64,000 bases of DNA from Rhinopithecus roxellana (GCF_007565055.1 NC_044552.1:149873859-149937858), one strand, 5' to 3'. Counted from the stretch's first letter, positions 34,369 through 47,371 are shown. Notes: generated by a model not told the origin, from the letters alone. A program made the numbers and translations.

Positions 34369-34760
34369 AAGTTTTCGAGGGCTGCCGTTAAGAACCACAG
34401 CCTGGGTGACCTAAACAGCAGGAGTTTGTCGTCTCCGTGGCCTGGATGTCTGACGTCCGAGATCAAGGTGCTTCAGGGCTGTGAGTTCTCTGAAGAAGCC
34501 AGGAAAAGGTGTGCTCCAGACCTCTCTCCGTAGCCTGCAGACGGCCGTCTTCCCCTCTGTGCCTGTCTGTCTCTACGTCCAGATTGCTCCTTCTTATGAG
34601 AACACCAGTCATATCGGTTTAGGGCCACCCTAATGATCAGTCTCTAACACAATCACCACTGTAGCAACCCTATTTTCAAGTAGAGTCACATTCCAAGATA
34701 CTGGGGGTTAGGACACCAACATATCCTTTTTGGGGGCAGACACAGTTCAACCCATAACAG
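34369..34760 (-). mobile_element. MLT1-type MaLR LTR, antisense
   Basis: Starts TTTTCGAGGGCTGCCGTTAAG and ends CAGTTCAACCCATAACA, the reversed ends of an MLT1 LTR. Internal GATCAAGGTGCTTCAGGGC, ACACCAGTCATATCGG and TACTGGGGGTTAGGACACC follow the family order. Confidence 0.75.
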
Positions 34761-36094
34761 GTCAAAGACTTTGAAGATGCTTGCAGGAAAAGGTCCATCC
34801 AGTTCCCCACTGTAATATACATTTGGGATGAGGAAGGCAGCAGGCAAGAATGGAAAATGGTACTGGTTGGGAGGCTACTGCACCAGTCCAAGCACAAGGT
34901 GATGACGGTGTCCATGAGGGCGTTAGAGGCGGAGGTACAGCAAGTGGCCTAAGTTAGGGTATATTTTGCAGGCAGGCAGAGCCCATGAGACTCGTGATGG
35001 GGTGTGAAGCAGCAACTCAAAGAGGACTCCAAGACTTTGTCCTGCATGTTTGGAAGGATGGAGTTGCTGCCTCCTGAAATGGGGAAGGGGAATGGGAATG
35101 TTTAGGAGGGAGAGCAGGCGTCCGTTTTCAGGCTCGTTTTGAGGGGCCAGACATGCACGTGAGGATTCCAGGACACACAGGGACAGGAGACACCCTTCCA
35201 TCCAAGTCAGCCCCTCCTCTTCTCTACAAAGGCATATTCACAGGCAGTGGGTTGGGCAAGTTGGTGGCCAGAGTGGGAGCACGGGGGAGGAAACAGCTGG
35301 CAAGGGAGATGGAGTTCATGATGGCTGTCATCCAGGAAGCCTTAGAATTGTGCCTCAAGGAATGTGAGTCAAAGGCAGAGACTTACAGAGAATGAGTTGG
35401 GTGGGACCAGAGGGAGAAGGAGGAGCGTGAGCTGGAATGGAAGGTGCCAGAGGCACCTGCCTGGGAGGCTGTGGCTCTGCGAGGAAGAAAGGCTGGCTGC
35501 ATCTGCATGATTCTAGACCTCACCCCGGCTCTCCCCAGCCGTGCCCCTCGGGTGAACATGGAGCACCCTGCACCCAGCACACGCTCCTACCATCCATGCT
35601 CAGGCTTGCTGCTCAGGTGTCTATATGCACACCACTGGCTCCATCAGGATCTGGGATTGCCAAGCGGCTGGGTGAACTGTTGGGTTTCCCTGGTGACTGG
35701 TTCATCTGGCACTGCTGTCTCCTCCACGTAGGCTTGCAGGTGTATCTTCCAAACCCCAACCAAGCATCAGGCCATAGCCAATCGACATGAGTAGCCAAGG
35801 GTCTAGCAAGCATCTGTGGGTTCCTCTCTCCATGCATGCTAGGTGCACCGCCACCAGCACCTGCAGAGCCCTGGAGGGCCCCTCACCGCAGCCTTGCAGG
35901 AGCCCCCACTCCCGGGGCTGTGTGGGCCTGTCTGTCTTTCAGAACGTGTGTGTTCCCAGCTGTGTGTCGTGGGCTGCTGCAGAGGACACAACCTGGGGCT
36001 TCAAGCAGGAGACTCATTGCCCGCAGCGCTGGAGCTAGAAGCTCAGAACCCAGGTGGTGGCAGAGCTTTCTCTCTCTCTCTCATCTTCTGGGGT
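34761..36094. other. intergenic sequence, no gene seen
   Basis: Unique GC-moderate DNA. Overlapping frames at 35383-36225 show no recognisable family. Confidence 0.5.
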
Positions 36095-36441
36095 ACAATA
36101 CACTGAGAGTTTCTGTCCCTCCAAATTACTGTGTTGAAGTCCTCCCCACTGACAAGGTGACGGCATTAGGAGGGGCCTTTGGGGGGGGCTGGTTTCTTGA
36201 GGGTGGAGCCTCATGGGCAGGGTGAGTGCCCTTATGTAATGTCCTACAGGAGGCCCAGAGGGCTCCTCACCCCTTCTACCATGTTAGGGCACTGCGGGAA
36301 GATGACACCAGGAAGCAGCCCTCGCCACACGTTGAACCTGTCCTGACCTTGGGCTGCCAGCCTCCACAACCGTGGGGGATAAGTGTCTGCTGCTGATCGG
36401 CCACAGAGTCTATTCTCAGAGCCGCCTGAGCAGACTGAGAC
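36095..36441 (+). mobile_element. MaLR (MLT1-like) LTR, sense
   Basis: Sense order of MLT1 landmarks: GTGTTGAAGTCCTCCCCACT, GACGGCATTAGGAGGGGCC, CAGCCCTCGCCACACG and a CTGAGCAGACTGAGACG end. Divergent. Confidence 0.65.
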
Positions 36442-37030
36442 GTGGTGGTCTCTGGCTCTTCGTGGCATTTCTGGCTTCTATGGAGACAGGCCCTGCAGTC
36501 TCTGCCCCCATCAGGACCTAGCTGTCCTCCCTCTGCGTGTCCTACAGTGCTCCCCTCTCGGGTCTGTCCTCTTATTATAAGGACACTCTCATATTGCACT
36601 AAGAGCCACCTACCTCACTGTGACCTCATCTTACATCTTTTTTTTTTTTTTTTTTTTTTTTGAGACAGAGTCTTGCTCTGTCACCCAGGCTGATGTTCAG
36701 TGGCACAATCTCGGCTCACTGCAACCTCCACTTCCCGGGTTCAAGCGATCAATTCTCCTGCCTCAGCCTCCTGAGTAGCTGGGATCACAGGTGCCCACCA
36801 CCATGCCTGGCTAATTTTTGGATTTTTAGTAGCGACAGGGTTTCACCATGTTGGCCAGGCTGGTCTCAAACTCCTGACCTCAGGTGATCCACCCACCTCG
36901 GCCTCGCAAAGTGCTGGGATTGCAGGTGTGAGCCACCATGCTGGACTTAATTTGCATCTTAAATGTAATTGCAATGACCATATTTACAAACAAGAACACA
37001 TTGACGGGTCTCAGAGGCTAGGAATTCAGC
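36442..37030 (-). mobile_element. MaLR-type LTR remnant (antisense), split by an Alu
   Basis: The left part (ATTATAAGGACACTCTCATATT) and the right part (ATTTACAAACAAGAACACATT, AATTCAGCCTATGAATGG) look like the two halves of a reversed MLT1-type LTR around the Alu at 36637-36946. Confidence 0.5.
36637..36946 (-). mobile_element. Alu (antisense) with long poly(T) end
   Basis: A run of about 24 T (36638-36661) followed by GAGACAGAGTCTTGCTCTG, and a 5' end at GCCACCATGCTGGA. A small insertion ATCAATTCTCC sits in the left arm. A short, imperfect flank repeat (ACATCTT / GCATCTT) is compatible with a decayed duplication. Confidence 0.93.
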
Positions 37031-40000
37031 CTATGAATGGTATGAGGAACAATTCATTCTACAGCAACAGGCAAGGTTTTCTGACCCTCTGGACTGGACA
37101 GACCTGCAGTCCTTGCCACCTCTGCCCTTCTCATTCCCAATGTCACACCGTCCACGGAGAAATCTCCCTGCGGGCCGCAAGCACCTGTCATTTAAGAGTG
37201 TACAAATCAGAGGGAGTTCTATGTAGGGCATTGAAGTACTGGGCCTTGTTTCCAGGGGAATGCCAGTGAAGACACGTTCTGAAACTTTCTGAGCACTTAG
37301 GATTTGCAGTCAAATGAGCGCCTCATAGTGTTTTCATTTAGAGAAGAGAAAACCAACCCTAAGAAAGTATTGATCTTAAATGCACAGCCACACAAAGAAC
37401 CCTGCTGGATGCGATGGACTGGTTTCCATGAATGTGCCCTGTGCCCCGTGTGGTCTCATGCCTGGGCACACTGACGTCCACATCCCGACCGCAGCACACG
37501 CTGACCCTTCAACTGAGCCTCACTGAAGGTACCTCCAGAGAAGAGAACACCACAGTCATGAATTATGTTAGCAGAAGAAAAATAAAGTGCAAAGTTGAGG
37601 CCAACACATTAAGTTAAAAAGTAGATTAGAAAACAGATTTTACTGAGCCAGGTGTGTGATGTATTCAGAAAAACGTTGGCTGTGGTGACGATGTGATGTG
37701 GGAAGATGATTGCTGTCCCACCTGCTTTCACATTTCCCAGCACAGGGAGGTGTTTCTCAGAGAGATGAATGTGCTTTTCCTTTTCAAACTTCCCTTAGGA
37801 CCAGCTGCAACCTAGCCTGAGGCATTCCCTGAAATTTCCAAAATAGGATTGTAAAACTTACAGAGAAACAATGATATTGCAAGTCAGGCTTTGCTAAGGA
37901 AGAAAAGTGACTTCTAAACCCCAGAAGGCCCAGAGGAATGGAAGCCGGGACTCAGGCCCCAGGACACAGCTCTGGCTTGCCAGGGGATGGTTAGGGAGCT
38001 CTTGCTGCTAAGAGAAAGCTTTGGAATGACTGAGTGAGGGTTGACCAGGCTTTGTAGTGGGAGAGCATCGTTTCCCATAACACCGCCTTCCGTCCGCACC
38101 TGTAGATGACAGAGAGGCATGGAAGTGGGCACCCATGGAGTGGGTGGAAGGTGTGGCTGCTGGGCTCAACCTGCTGGGCTGGACAGGACCATGTGCAGCC
38201 AATGGACCCTGCATTGACCCTCCCTGACACCTGTGTTCCTGGTTCGTAAATGAGGGCAATGGTCGTGTTCATGTGACTTGAAGAGGAAACTCGGGGATCC
38301 AGCGTTGTGCCTGCTGCTCTGAAAATGAGGCGCTGCTGTTCGGAGGTTTGGTCTCCGCGTGCAACCCCTCGAGTTTCCAGCTCTGAATATAGACTTGCTT
38401 CGCCTGTTTCTCATGTGTACACCAAATGATGAAATGCTTGCAACTGGTTTACCCTTCAGAAGAAGGATTTTCCCAACGCTGAGTCAACGATGTTGATGAG
38501 GTTTCCAGAAACTCCACATTGATCGTCGACATCAAACGACAAGTGGTGTTCATGTTTTCAATGCAAGTTTCCCCTATGTGTCTTGTGCTGAGCTTGGTGT
38601 CGCTTGTATGCCAATGTCAAAGGCATTAGTCGGCAGCCGCGAGGCGTCTGTTCCGCTTTTACAATTAGTGCTGGGAATCTTTGAAGCTGCAGAAGATGCC
38701 TCCAAGGGCTTTTCTGAAAGGCCCAGTTGTACTCAGGGTGGTTATTTTTGGAGCTGGCTGGAAGAAAGATCTGTGTAGATACAGTGCCTAGAAATCGGCG
38801 TGCATCACGGCTCCCGCTTCTTCATTAATTCCAAATGAATTAATTCACATTTCCGTCATCATGAGGCGCTGAGTGAAGGATGATTGACATTCAGTCCCAG
38901 CTCCAGCCCCGACAGGAGCGCACAGTGGCTTTGAGGATGCCCTTCCCATCTCCTGACCTCTGTGGGAGGGATGTGGACAGGACAGGGCTAGGCTGGGGGC
39001 CGAGGACTCTGAGGGGAGGACGGGAGTGACACTGGATGCTGGCAGAGTCTCTACATCCTGGGGCTGCCCCACAGCTGGGCCTCACTCTCTGTGACGTCCC
39101 CCACCCCAAGCGCCCAGCCTAGGAGGAGAGAAGGAGAGAGCCCAGGGACCCTCTGACCTGAGCCCCTGTGCCATTTTTCGCTATTGCCCTGACAAGGGAG
39201 CCCAGTTCTCAAGCTTCCTTCTCTGTGGCAGTAGAATAAGTGGCCAAGTGTGACGGATGAGACTGAGGCCAGGGGAGCCCAGCCTGGGACCTGTGGGGCA
39301 TGGAGACTCCACCTAGTGCAAACCTTGGCTGTGTGTACAACAGACAGTGCAGCCCAGATTCCGAGGCTCATTCAGCACGATGGGTCAAGGACTGTAGACC
39401 CTGTTCAGCCTAGGAGGCAGGAGGCCGGCAGGTGAGTTTGCACAACCCCAGCAGATGGTGAGCTCGTGGGGTGAGAGGCTGCCCCGTGGGGAGGGTCCTG
39501 TTCTCACTAGTGGACACCCGGGGGGCTCACGGCACCATCCTCTATCTCCTCAGTGGCTGTGGCAACACCACGAGGGCTGCTGAGCTGTTCCTGACACTGC
39601 CCGTTCCATCTCCATGGGCGGCACCTGCTTTCGAGGTGGCAGAGGAGATTCGCCACCACACAAACGTAACTTTCCTGACAAGTGATGCTTCCTGCCTTCT
39701 GCAAATGTCTTGTGGTCCCTGGGAAAGCCCAGGAAAGGGATTCCACTGTTGGCATTTCTGGGTCCCACTAATGGAGACTCGAAACTTGGACATTTCTAAC
39801 TATGCTCTGTGATGGGTGAGCCAAAATCTATCCACCCACACGAGGAGGCCTCTGAGATGTTGGGAACCTCCCTCTCATTCCGTTTCCAGCCCTCACAAGC
39901 TCTTACTCCCTGCAGTGAGCTCAGAAGCAGACACGCGCCCTTCTCCTCCTTCCCATTCTCTCTGGGGAGTACACAGGAGGGTATGGTCTGGACGGGCGGT

Positions 40001-40120
40001 GCCCGTGTGCCACTTGCGGAGAGCGGGAACTCACAGGTGACCTGGGCTTGCTAATTAGATGCTCCTCGCCAGGACAGAAGCAAGGGGCCCAAGAGACATG
40101 AAATCACATCAATGTTTGCG
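37031..40120. other. intergenic sequence, no gene seen
   Basis: The longest repeat-poor part of the window. A unique, CpG-containing and TAAT-containing block at about 38440-38880 stands out. Frames up to 113 codons are unrecognised. Confidence 0.5.
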
Positions 40121-40125
40121 GTGAC

Positions 40126-40275
40126 TGGAAAGACCCCCTGCAGGAGAGGAGCAGGGCTGCTCAGTGGCTCACCCTGTTTTAGATAAACCACAGTGGTGCC
40201 TGGACAGACCCCCTGCAGGAGCGGAGCAGGGCCGCTCAGTGGTTCACCCTGTCTTAGATAAACCATGGTTGCTCT
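40126..40275. repeat. 75-bp tandem duplication, two copies
   Basis: GACCCCCTGCAGGAG begins at 40132 and 40207. Both copies continue through GCTCAGTGG and TTAGATAAACCA with a handful of substitutions. Confidence 0.93.
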
Positions 40276-40929
40276 GCCTCCACTTCTGAGCTAATGAACA
40301 ACAAACAAATAAAACAGACAAGGACATTTGGTCACAATAAGTGTTACTGAGATTTAAAATGAGGTGGGATGACAGCAAGTGACCAGATAGATACCTGGCC
40401 CCTCCTGCTGGAGGGGAGTGTGGGGTCCCCCACTCCTGCCTGGTTCACAATGCAGCTGCGGGAGCAGCAGCCCCGGAGCTGTTGTCTATCACCTGCACAG
40501 CCTCAGTCCTGCACAGCGCTGTATCATGCCGTTTTGCAAGATGGTGGTAAGGGTTTGGTTTTATTCTAAGAGTGTCGATCAATCAATGGACAGATTTTGA
40601 GCAGAGAGAGGCATCATCTAATTTAATTTTGTTTTTTAGATGCTCCTATTTTCTGTATAGAGGACAGATTATCACTGAGAAGAGTAGAATCAGGGAAACC
40701 AAGATGCAGCCGAGGCTATGACCATGGTCCAGGTGACAGGTGATGGAGACGTGGGCCAGAGGGGAAGGAGCAGGGACAAGAGAGCTGGCTGGGTATGGTG
40801 CACGTGATGCCATAGAATAAGGTGGTGCATACAATGCAGAATAATATAGAATATGTGATGATAAAGTAGAATGAGCATGGCCCATGGGAGTTGACAGAGA
40901 AGAGCATGGTGCATGCGACATGGGGTGAA

Positions 40930-41245
40930 AGTGGCCAATGTGATGTTGTAGAATAGCATGGCTCATGTGGTGTAGAATAGCATGGCTCACATGGTGTAGA
41001 ATAGCGTGGCTCATGTGGTGTAGAATAGCATGGCTCACATGGTGTAGAATAGCGTGGCTCATGTGGTATAGAATAATGTGGCCCATGTCGTGTAGAATAG
41101 CATGGCTCACGTGGTGTAGAATAGCGTGGCTCACATGGTATAGAATAGCGTGGCCCACATGGTATAGAATAGCGTGGCTCACATGGTATAGAATAACGTG
41201 GCTCACATGTAGAAAAGCATGGCCCATGTGATGTAGAATAACATG
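40930..41245. repeat. 24-bp minisatellite, about twelve copies
   Basis: GTAGAATAGCRTGGCTCA-type units start at 40948, 40972, 40996 and so on every 24 bp to about 41188, with a shortened last pair near 41209-41232. The unit is a multiple of three, so both strands stay open (minus strand reads an eight-residue His/Ser/Ala/Ile/Leu repeat). I regard those frames as by-products. Confidence 0.95.
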
Positions 41246-42880
41246 TATTTTTTGGAATCACATTAAGTTTACATTGCCTTTAAGTCTATCCATTGGAAAT
41301 GCTGAGTAGGCAGTTGGAATTCTTAATTGGAAGCTCCTTGGAGTAGGAAGCACTAGAGAGAAAGTTTGGGGAGTCACTGGCACTTGGGTAGAACATCTCA
41401 CCCAGGGCGATGGCATAAAGAGGGGAAACGGGGACCCAGGACTGAGCCCTGAGTCACTCCACTCTCTGTGGGTTGAACAGAGGAGGAAATGCCACTAAGG
41501 AGCGTGAGGAGCCGAGAGTGAAGGGGTGGGAACCCTGGACACTGCTGTCCGAGACAGGAGAAAGATGCTGCTCTCAGGAAGGCAGCTGCCGCTGGTGAAA
41601 TGCTGCTGGAAGGCAGCCCAACCAAGGCGACCCATGGACTCCTGAGGAAAGGTGCCTGCTAGACTGGGTGGGGGAGGAAGTGGGACCGTCACTCCTGCCA
41701 GCTCTCTGAAAAGCTGCTGCTGCTCAGGGCTGGGGAGAAGGGAACATGGTGTGGCCTGCGGTTTGGAGTCCAGCTACCGTCCTGTTCTTGCAGGTGCAGC
41801 TCCTGGGGCCAACACGTGCTGGTGGGCGTCATCATCCAGCCCCACCGGGAACCCTGAGGAGAAGACAGGCCAGGTCCGCGGAGCAGGGTCTGCTTTGAGG
41901 ACGCCGTACAGCAGCCGCAGAGCTACCTTGACAGGGCCTCGCCCTCATCCAGCGTGGAAGAGACGAGGAGCTCCCCTCCGGCGGCCCTGCTGGTTGAGAC
42001 GTGCGGGGTTAGCGCATCAGCTAAAAGTGAGGCGGGGAAAGGTGTGTGTCTGAGGGCAGAGGAGAGCGGTGCGTGGATCGTCCTGGGAAGGGAAGACGCC
42101 CGCGGAGCTGTGCGGCTTTCTCGGCAGCCGCACGGCCGGGACCGAGTGCGAGGCTTGCTCCTCTTGGATGGGTGGAGACTTCGAACGGAATGTCTCCAAA
42201 TGGCAACCAGCACACATTGTAGCCAAAATTACGAGATATTAGAAGTCTGAATTCATATAATGGAAGACAATAAAACGTTCTGCGGATGGTCCTGTGTCAG
42301 GCACATGCTAACAGGCTCGGCCTTGTGGGCCCTGGAGCCCCCTGCACGCCGCTGGGATATTGCAAACCGATCCACGGAGGGGGCAAAGGACCCGGGGCAG
42401 ACGTGGGCGGTCACAGGGAAGTAACAGTCACGCGTCAGGGAGCATGAACTGCCGCTTCCTGTGTCCCCAGCACATGTCAACCTTGAGTCCTCCTCGTGGT
42501 TTTAAAAGCAAATTTAATAATCATCTTAAAGACTTTTGTGGGATATACGGGAGTTGAAGCGTTGGCAGTTCTTTTGTTCAAAAGCAGAGAAAAATTGGAG
42601 CGAATAATTCAAATACAGCAGGAATTCAATTCTCCACGGGAATTATTTTTCATCCTTTCAGTGAGAATTAATCCTGATTACATAATCTTTCAGAATTAGG
42701 ATTCAGTCTATTGTGATAAAAGAAGGCTTTGGAATCGCTCCGAGCATCCTGCCACTGGACACGGGAGAGCCAGCCTTCAGCTTGGTCCACCTCCTCCAGC
42801 TCACATCCCGCCCAGTCACGTCTCCCTCCTCCTGTCCCCCCAGCCCTGGGCCTCTCTGAGCTAAAGGAAAATGTCCCTCA
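41246..42880. other. intergenic sequence, no gene seen
   Basis: Unique sequence. The block at 42480-42740 is AT-rich, repeat-free and carries several TAATT/AATTA motifs. Confidence 0.5.
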
Positions 42881-42883
42881 CTG

Positions 42884-43045
42884 TTTTCCTGTGGTGTGAC
42901 TCTCAGACCTCGCAGAGAACAAGACGGAGTCCCATTATTTTTCCTGTGGTGTGACTCTCAGGCCTTGCAGAGAACAAGACGGAGTCCCATTATTTTTCCT
43001 CTGGTGTGACTCTCAGGCCTTGCAGAGAACAAGACGGAGTCCCGT
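42884..43045. repeat. 55-bp minisatellite, three copies
   Basis: TGGTGTGACTCTCAG recurs at 42892, 42947 and 43002, 55 bp apart, each followed by GCAGAGAACAAGACGGAGTC. Confidence 0.95.
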
Positions 43046-43059
43046 GCACGATGGAGGAA

Positions 43060-43240
43060 TCTGGGACCTGTAGGGGATCCTGGGGACAGTCATGCACACC
43101 AGAAACTTTAGGGGACCCTGTGGGCTGTAGGGGACCCAGTGACTACAGGGGACCCCCAGACTTTAGGGAACCCCAGGGACTGTATGTAGGGGGCTCTGCA
43201 GACTACAGGGGTCCCCCAGACTGTAGGGACATTGGAGACT
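43060..43240. repeat. degenerate short tandem repeat (about 18-21 bp)
   Basis: GACTACAGGGG/GACTGTAGGG and GGGACCC motifs recur eight to nine times at irregular 18-24 bp steps. Confidence 0.75.
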
Positions 43241-43689
43241 GGAGCAGCCAGGAGGGGCCCCTTCTCCCTGGGACTCGTGCTGTCACAGAGTTGCTCCTTC
43301 CAGGCTTGGGAGCGTGGCAGGGCCAGGTCCCAGCACACAGACAAGCCCCGGCTCTCAGAGGGAGTCTGGTTAGTACGGTCGTGGCATTGCTAGAAGAAGG
43401 AATCATGCAGGAGTGCAGAGACGAGAGGAAGGACAGTGTTCAGGAAATGCTCTGAAGGAAAGAGACTCTGAACATCAGAGAGAAGCTCTTACTCTAACAG
43501 GAACTGCAGTTACACAGAGAACAGACACTCCTCCTCCCCAAGCTGAAATGCTGCCTGCACTTCCCAACACCACCTGGAGAAAGTTACCCATCCTTGGAAA
43601 CGCAGGTGTCCCCCTGTGAGTCCAACTGAGGCTGCCTTGACTCACTGAGGGCCAGGCTGAGATGGGAGGACGCTGGCCCAGGCGGCCCT

Positions 43690-43805
43690 GCAGGCAGCAC
43701 CTCTGGAGTCTGAAGCCCTGAGTTTAAATCCACACTTCCACCTGCTTGCCTTGGGCAAAGGATGTCAGCCTCTCCACCCCCAGTTCCTTCTCTGAAACAG
43801 GATGT
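43690..43805 (-). repeat. MIR element (antisense-type core)
   Basis: TCTGAAGCCCTGAGTTTAAA, CCTTGGGCAAAGGATG and CCAGTTCCTTCTCTGAAACA follow the MIR core order. Orientation is uncertain by eye. Confidence 0.5.
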
Positions 43806-44099
43806 TCACCATGTCTCGAAAACAGGCCTTTCGAGAGGAAGGAGGGAATGCCAGCGTCGGTGGGATGCAGAGTTCCTGGCACTCAGGATGCCCTCAGAAA
43901 GCAGTTATAGGACAAGGAGGCCCAGCTGCTAATTCCGATGCAAGCTCCCTTTGCCTTAGTTTCTCTGTGCACAAAGTGGGGGATCTGGACAAGTGGATCC
44001 ATGCAATCCTCCCCGCTGTGGGGAGGTCCCTAAGCTGTGCAGCTCAGGCCTGGGGCATGTACTTAACGAGAAAATACAACCGAAGCAACACAACTATGC

Positions 44100-44177
44100 A
44101 CAAGAAAGAGAAAGAAGAAAGAAAGACAGGGAAGAAAGAAGGGAGGGAGGGAGGGAGGGAGGGAGGGAGGGAGGGAG
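44100..44177. repeat. purine-rich (GAAA)n/(GGGA)n microsatellite
   Basis: AAGAAAGAAAG units lead into about ten perfect GGGA units ending at about 44177. Confidence 0.95.
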
Positions 44178-47100
44178 GATTAGAAAGAAAAAAAGTTTGC
44201 TAATGAAATCAGCAATTGCCATCCTGCAGTGGCAATCTGCAGTGCCTGCCTCTCTGCAAACCATCTGCGGCCTCGGCCTTGCCTTTCCTGTTCCAGCTGC
44301 ACCGCTCCCTCCTGCTCCCCCGTTGCCTGGGGTGCAAGGGATGTGGGAAGCTAAGACTCATGCTTTCCCGTTGTCTCTGAGGTGCAAATGCTGCCGTGCT
44401 CCTGCAGGCCTTAGGCTGGAGAGTCCATGCAGAGGCCATTGCAGGGAGGGAAGGGGCATGTGTCCCTGGGAGGGGCATGTGCAAAGGGCAGCTTCAGCTT
44501 CAGGTGCCAGAACCTAACTTTCTGCCCCTGTTTGCAGACCTGTCCGATTCAGATCCTTGCTGAGATTGAGATTTCTCAAGTTAAACAGTCAATTAAACAG
44601 GATTGCATTTAGCCAGTCCTGTGTGTTAAACATTAAGCCAGACCAGAGGAAAAGCAATCCACAATGAGACATTCTTCCCCCGTCAGGACCTGCCCCCGCT
44701 GTACCATGTCCTGTGGGAGCTGTGGACACATTTATAGCAGAAGACAGAGACCTGGTGGCCATCCTGTCCATCCAGACTGGGACAATGGGACAGGGATGGG
44801 GTGTTCCTTGCACTGACTTAGGGAGAGCAACCAGGTGCTCTCTGAGGATGGCCACCTCGTTTCCCTGTCTTCCTGTCCTTGTGTCCCGGGGAAAGGCAGC
44901 AGCAGAGTTGGGGGCAGGGCAGGGATGGGACCTGTTGTTGTGCCAGGATGGGGGGCTCTTTGATCCACCCCTGGGCACGGTAAGTGGTGGGAGGGGAGTC
45001 TCTGGGCTTGGGTAAGAACACCCCGGTGGGGGATCTGTGCCGGGTTTTCAGGAGACTGGTGGCAGCTCGGGTGGGGACCGGGGCGCTGTGTGCTGTGAAG
45101 GGAACCCAGCCCGCCCCTGTACCCAGCGGCTGTAACTGTGGTACTTCCCATGGTGCTGGGCTAGGGTGGAGCCAAGACCACCAACGGTGTGGAGAGAATG
45201 GAGAGGCTCACTTAGCAAGCCCGGTTTCTCCTTTCCTTAGGCTCTCGGGGGCACTAGGACAGTTGACGTTGAAACACAATGCCAGGGTGTGTCTCCCCAG
45301 GCAGTCTGGTGGCCGCCTGCTCTTCTCAGGGTGGCAACTTCTGCTGAGTCCCGTGTCCCACCCCACACCCCCACCCAGGGCCCTGGCCCGGGGACACAGC
45401 CAGTGTGGACGGAGACATGGGTGAGGACCCTGCATGCTGGCCCAGTTACCTCTCATTCTGATGCAGCATAAAAGAAAACTCTTGTTCCTGCTTTTGGATG
45501 GGAGAAGCAAAAGCAGTTGCCACCGTCCCCATGAAACGTGAACGGGAAGCATGAAACATGAACATGAAACATGCAGCAATCGCCACCGTCCCCATGAAAC
45601 ATGAACTTGACTCTGAGCTGCAGGAGAGCGCTCGGTGGAGACTTTCCTTCTCCCAGAACCTGGGGGGTCCCCAGTGCCCAGGCCTAGTTCCTCAGGCATA
45701 GGCCCAAAGGCAGCTGTGGGAGTGGTGCCTCACACGGAAGTCCAGGCCCCTCCTTCCGTGGGCTGCAGAAATCTTTAAAGAACCCATCCCAGTGTAGGAC
45801 TCATTCACACGAAGGGCCAGGGGTGTTGGCTCAGGCGTTTTGGTGGAAGAGGAGAACTGGAGCAAACGCCTTGCAAATCACACCACAGTTCATCACTTAC
45901 AGGAAAGTCCTTGAAGAAGAAACGATGTCACTGCAGGAATGTCAAAACTGTTGTTATATAAATAAGAGATTTAGTGGAAATATCTTCCTCCTCTTAAGCC
46001 ACTGCACAGACTTGCTAATTTGACAGACAAGCCAAGCGTGAGGACTTCCTGGATGCTTAGTAGAGAGTCACAGCTCTCCCGGAAATGGAACAGGAAACTT
46101 CTCGGCACCATATTCTATTTTGACGTGTAATATGCCACTTAAATCTCCCGTGTACGAATTTCTGTAAACTTTTTGTGTAAGGAGGGTTTCCTACATCACT
46201 TTTCTTTTTAAAAACACATTTACTATATACGTGAGATTTTGGTACTAAAGAAAACAGGATTTACTGTGCTTTGTCCGTTCCCAAACTAATTTTGTGTCTT
46301 TGCTCCAGCAGCCAAGCAGTTAAGTTGCCCCATGAAAGGGAGCGAGATGCACCTGCTGGCGTTTATCTCTTATCGGCTTCAATAGGGTGGCACGGACATG
46401 AATAAGCTGGTTTCTGCGGCTTTTAAACTGAGACGACTATGAAAAATTCTCTAGAATGGCAAAGAGTTGCAGGAGACAATTGGCTGGACTTTCAGTCAAA
46501 GGTTTTCCAGCCTCTAAAAGAAAGCAGAGACTAGTTTTCAGCTTGTAGAATAGTGCCTTTGTAGGGCTACTCCCAGTCAAACCGCATCACACGCCTTCCC
46601 GGCACTTCCTGTCAACCAGGGATCACCTCCAGCAGGAGTGGTGGGTGCCTACAGGCAGAGAGCCAGGAGCCCTCAGAGCGTCTCTCAGGGATTTCCTCTA
46701 GGGCTTTTCCTGTGGTTGTGTGTTTTGTTTTAGGGGCGAGGCATTTAAATGTTTCAGAATGCTTGGGGAGGGAAGTGCACAGGCTGGGGTTGGAGTGTGC
46801 AGTAAAAATGCGCATGCAGGCCTCATGTGTGTGAAGTCCAGTATTTTATTCCATTCAGCAAACAATAAAGTAAGAGACCTGCTCTGTCTGCTAGAGCGGT
46901 GGCTCCATTGAGAGGCATCGATATGAACAGACATCAATGGCATGTCAATAAAAGGGGCAGAGCCACGTCCTTTTACTGCCTTTGCCTTCAGCCCACCCGA
47001 GCCAGCCCAGGCCTGCCTGCATTCGCCACACCCCGGTGGAGCTGGGTCACGGCCGCTGGGGCTGTTTCTGTGCCGCTTCCGTGTTGCTGCTGTGAGTGTC

Positions 47101-47371
47101 TAGACACTGTGGGATTCTGAACACTGGCATTGGGCTCTGCTGGGCCTGTGAATGAAATTCCTCCTGGGCCAGCTGGGACCCCGTCCCGGGGGGCGGACAG
47201 TTCCGAGCTTTGTTTAGATGGGTGATAGGACAGCATTTCCACATTATGTGGATGTGCTCGAATTGTCTCTCACTTCTGGCGTCCCAGGGCGAGGTGCCTA
47301 AAGGGAGGGTGAACCCCTTGGCAAGACACTGTCCTCCGGGGTTCCCACAGCCTGGCTCCCTCTGCCTGCAC
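44178..47371. other. intergenic sequence, no gene seen
   Basis: Largely unique. Short direct repeats around 45520-45610 (CCACCGTCCCCATGAAAC twice, CATGAAACATGAAC several times). The unique block at about 46090-46520 is repeat-free. Confidence 0.5.

Noticed and set aside
40646..41261. 193-, 181- and 89-codon minus frames with an eight-residue repeat, and an 88-codon plus frame
   Set aside because: The 24-bp unit is a multiple of three, so frames persist by arithmetic. Several frames are open on both strands at once, which is typical of a repeat and not of a gene.
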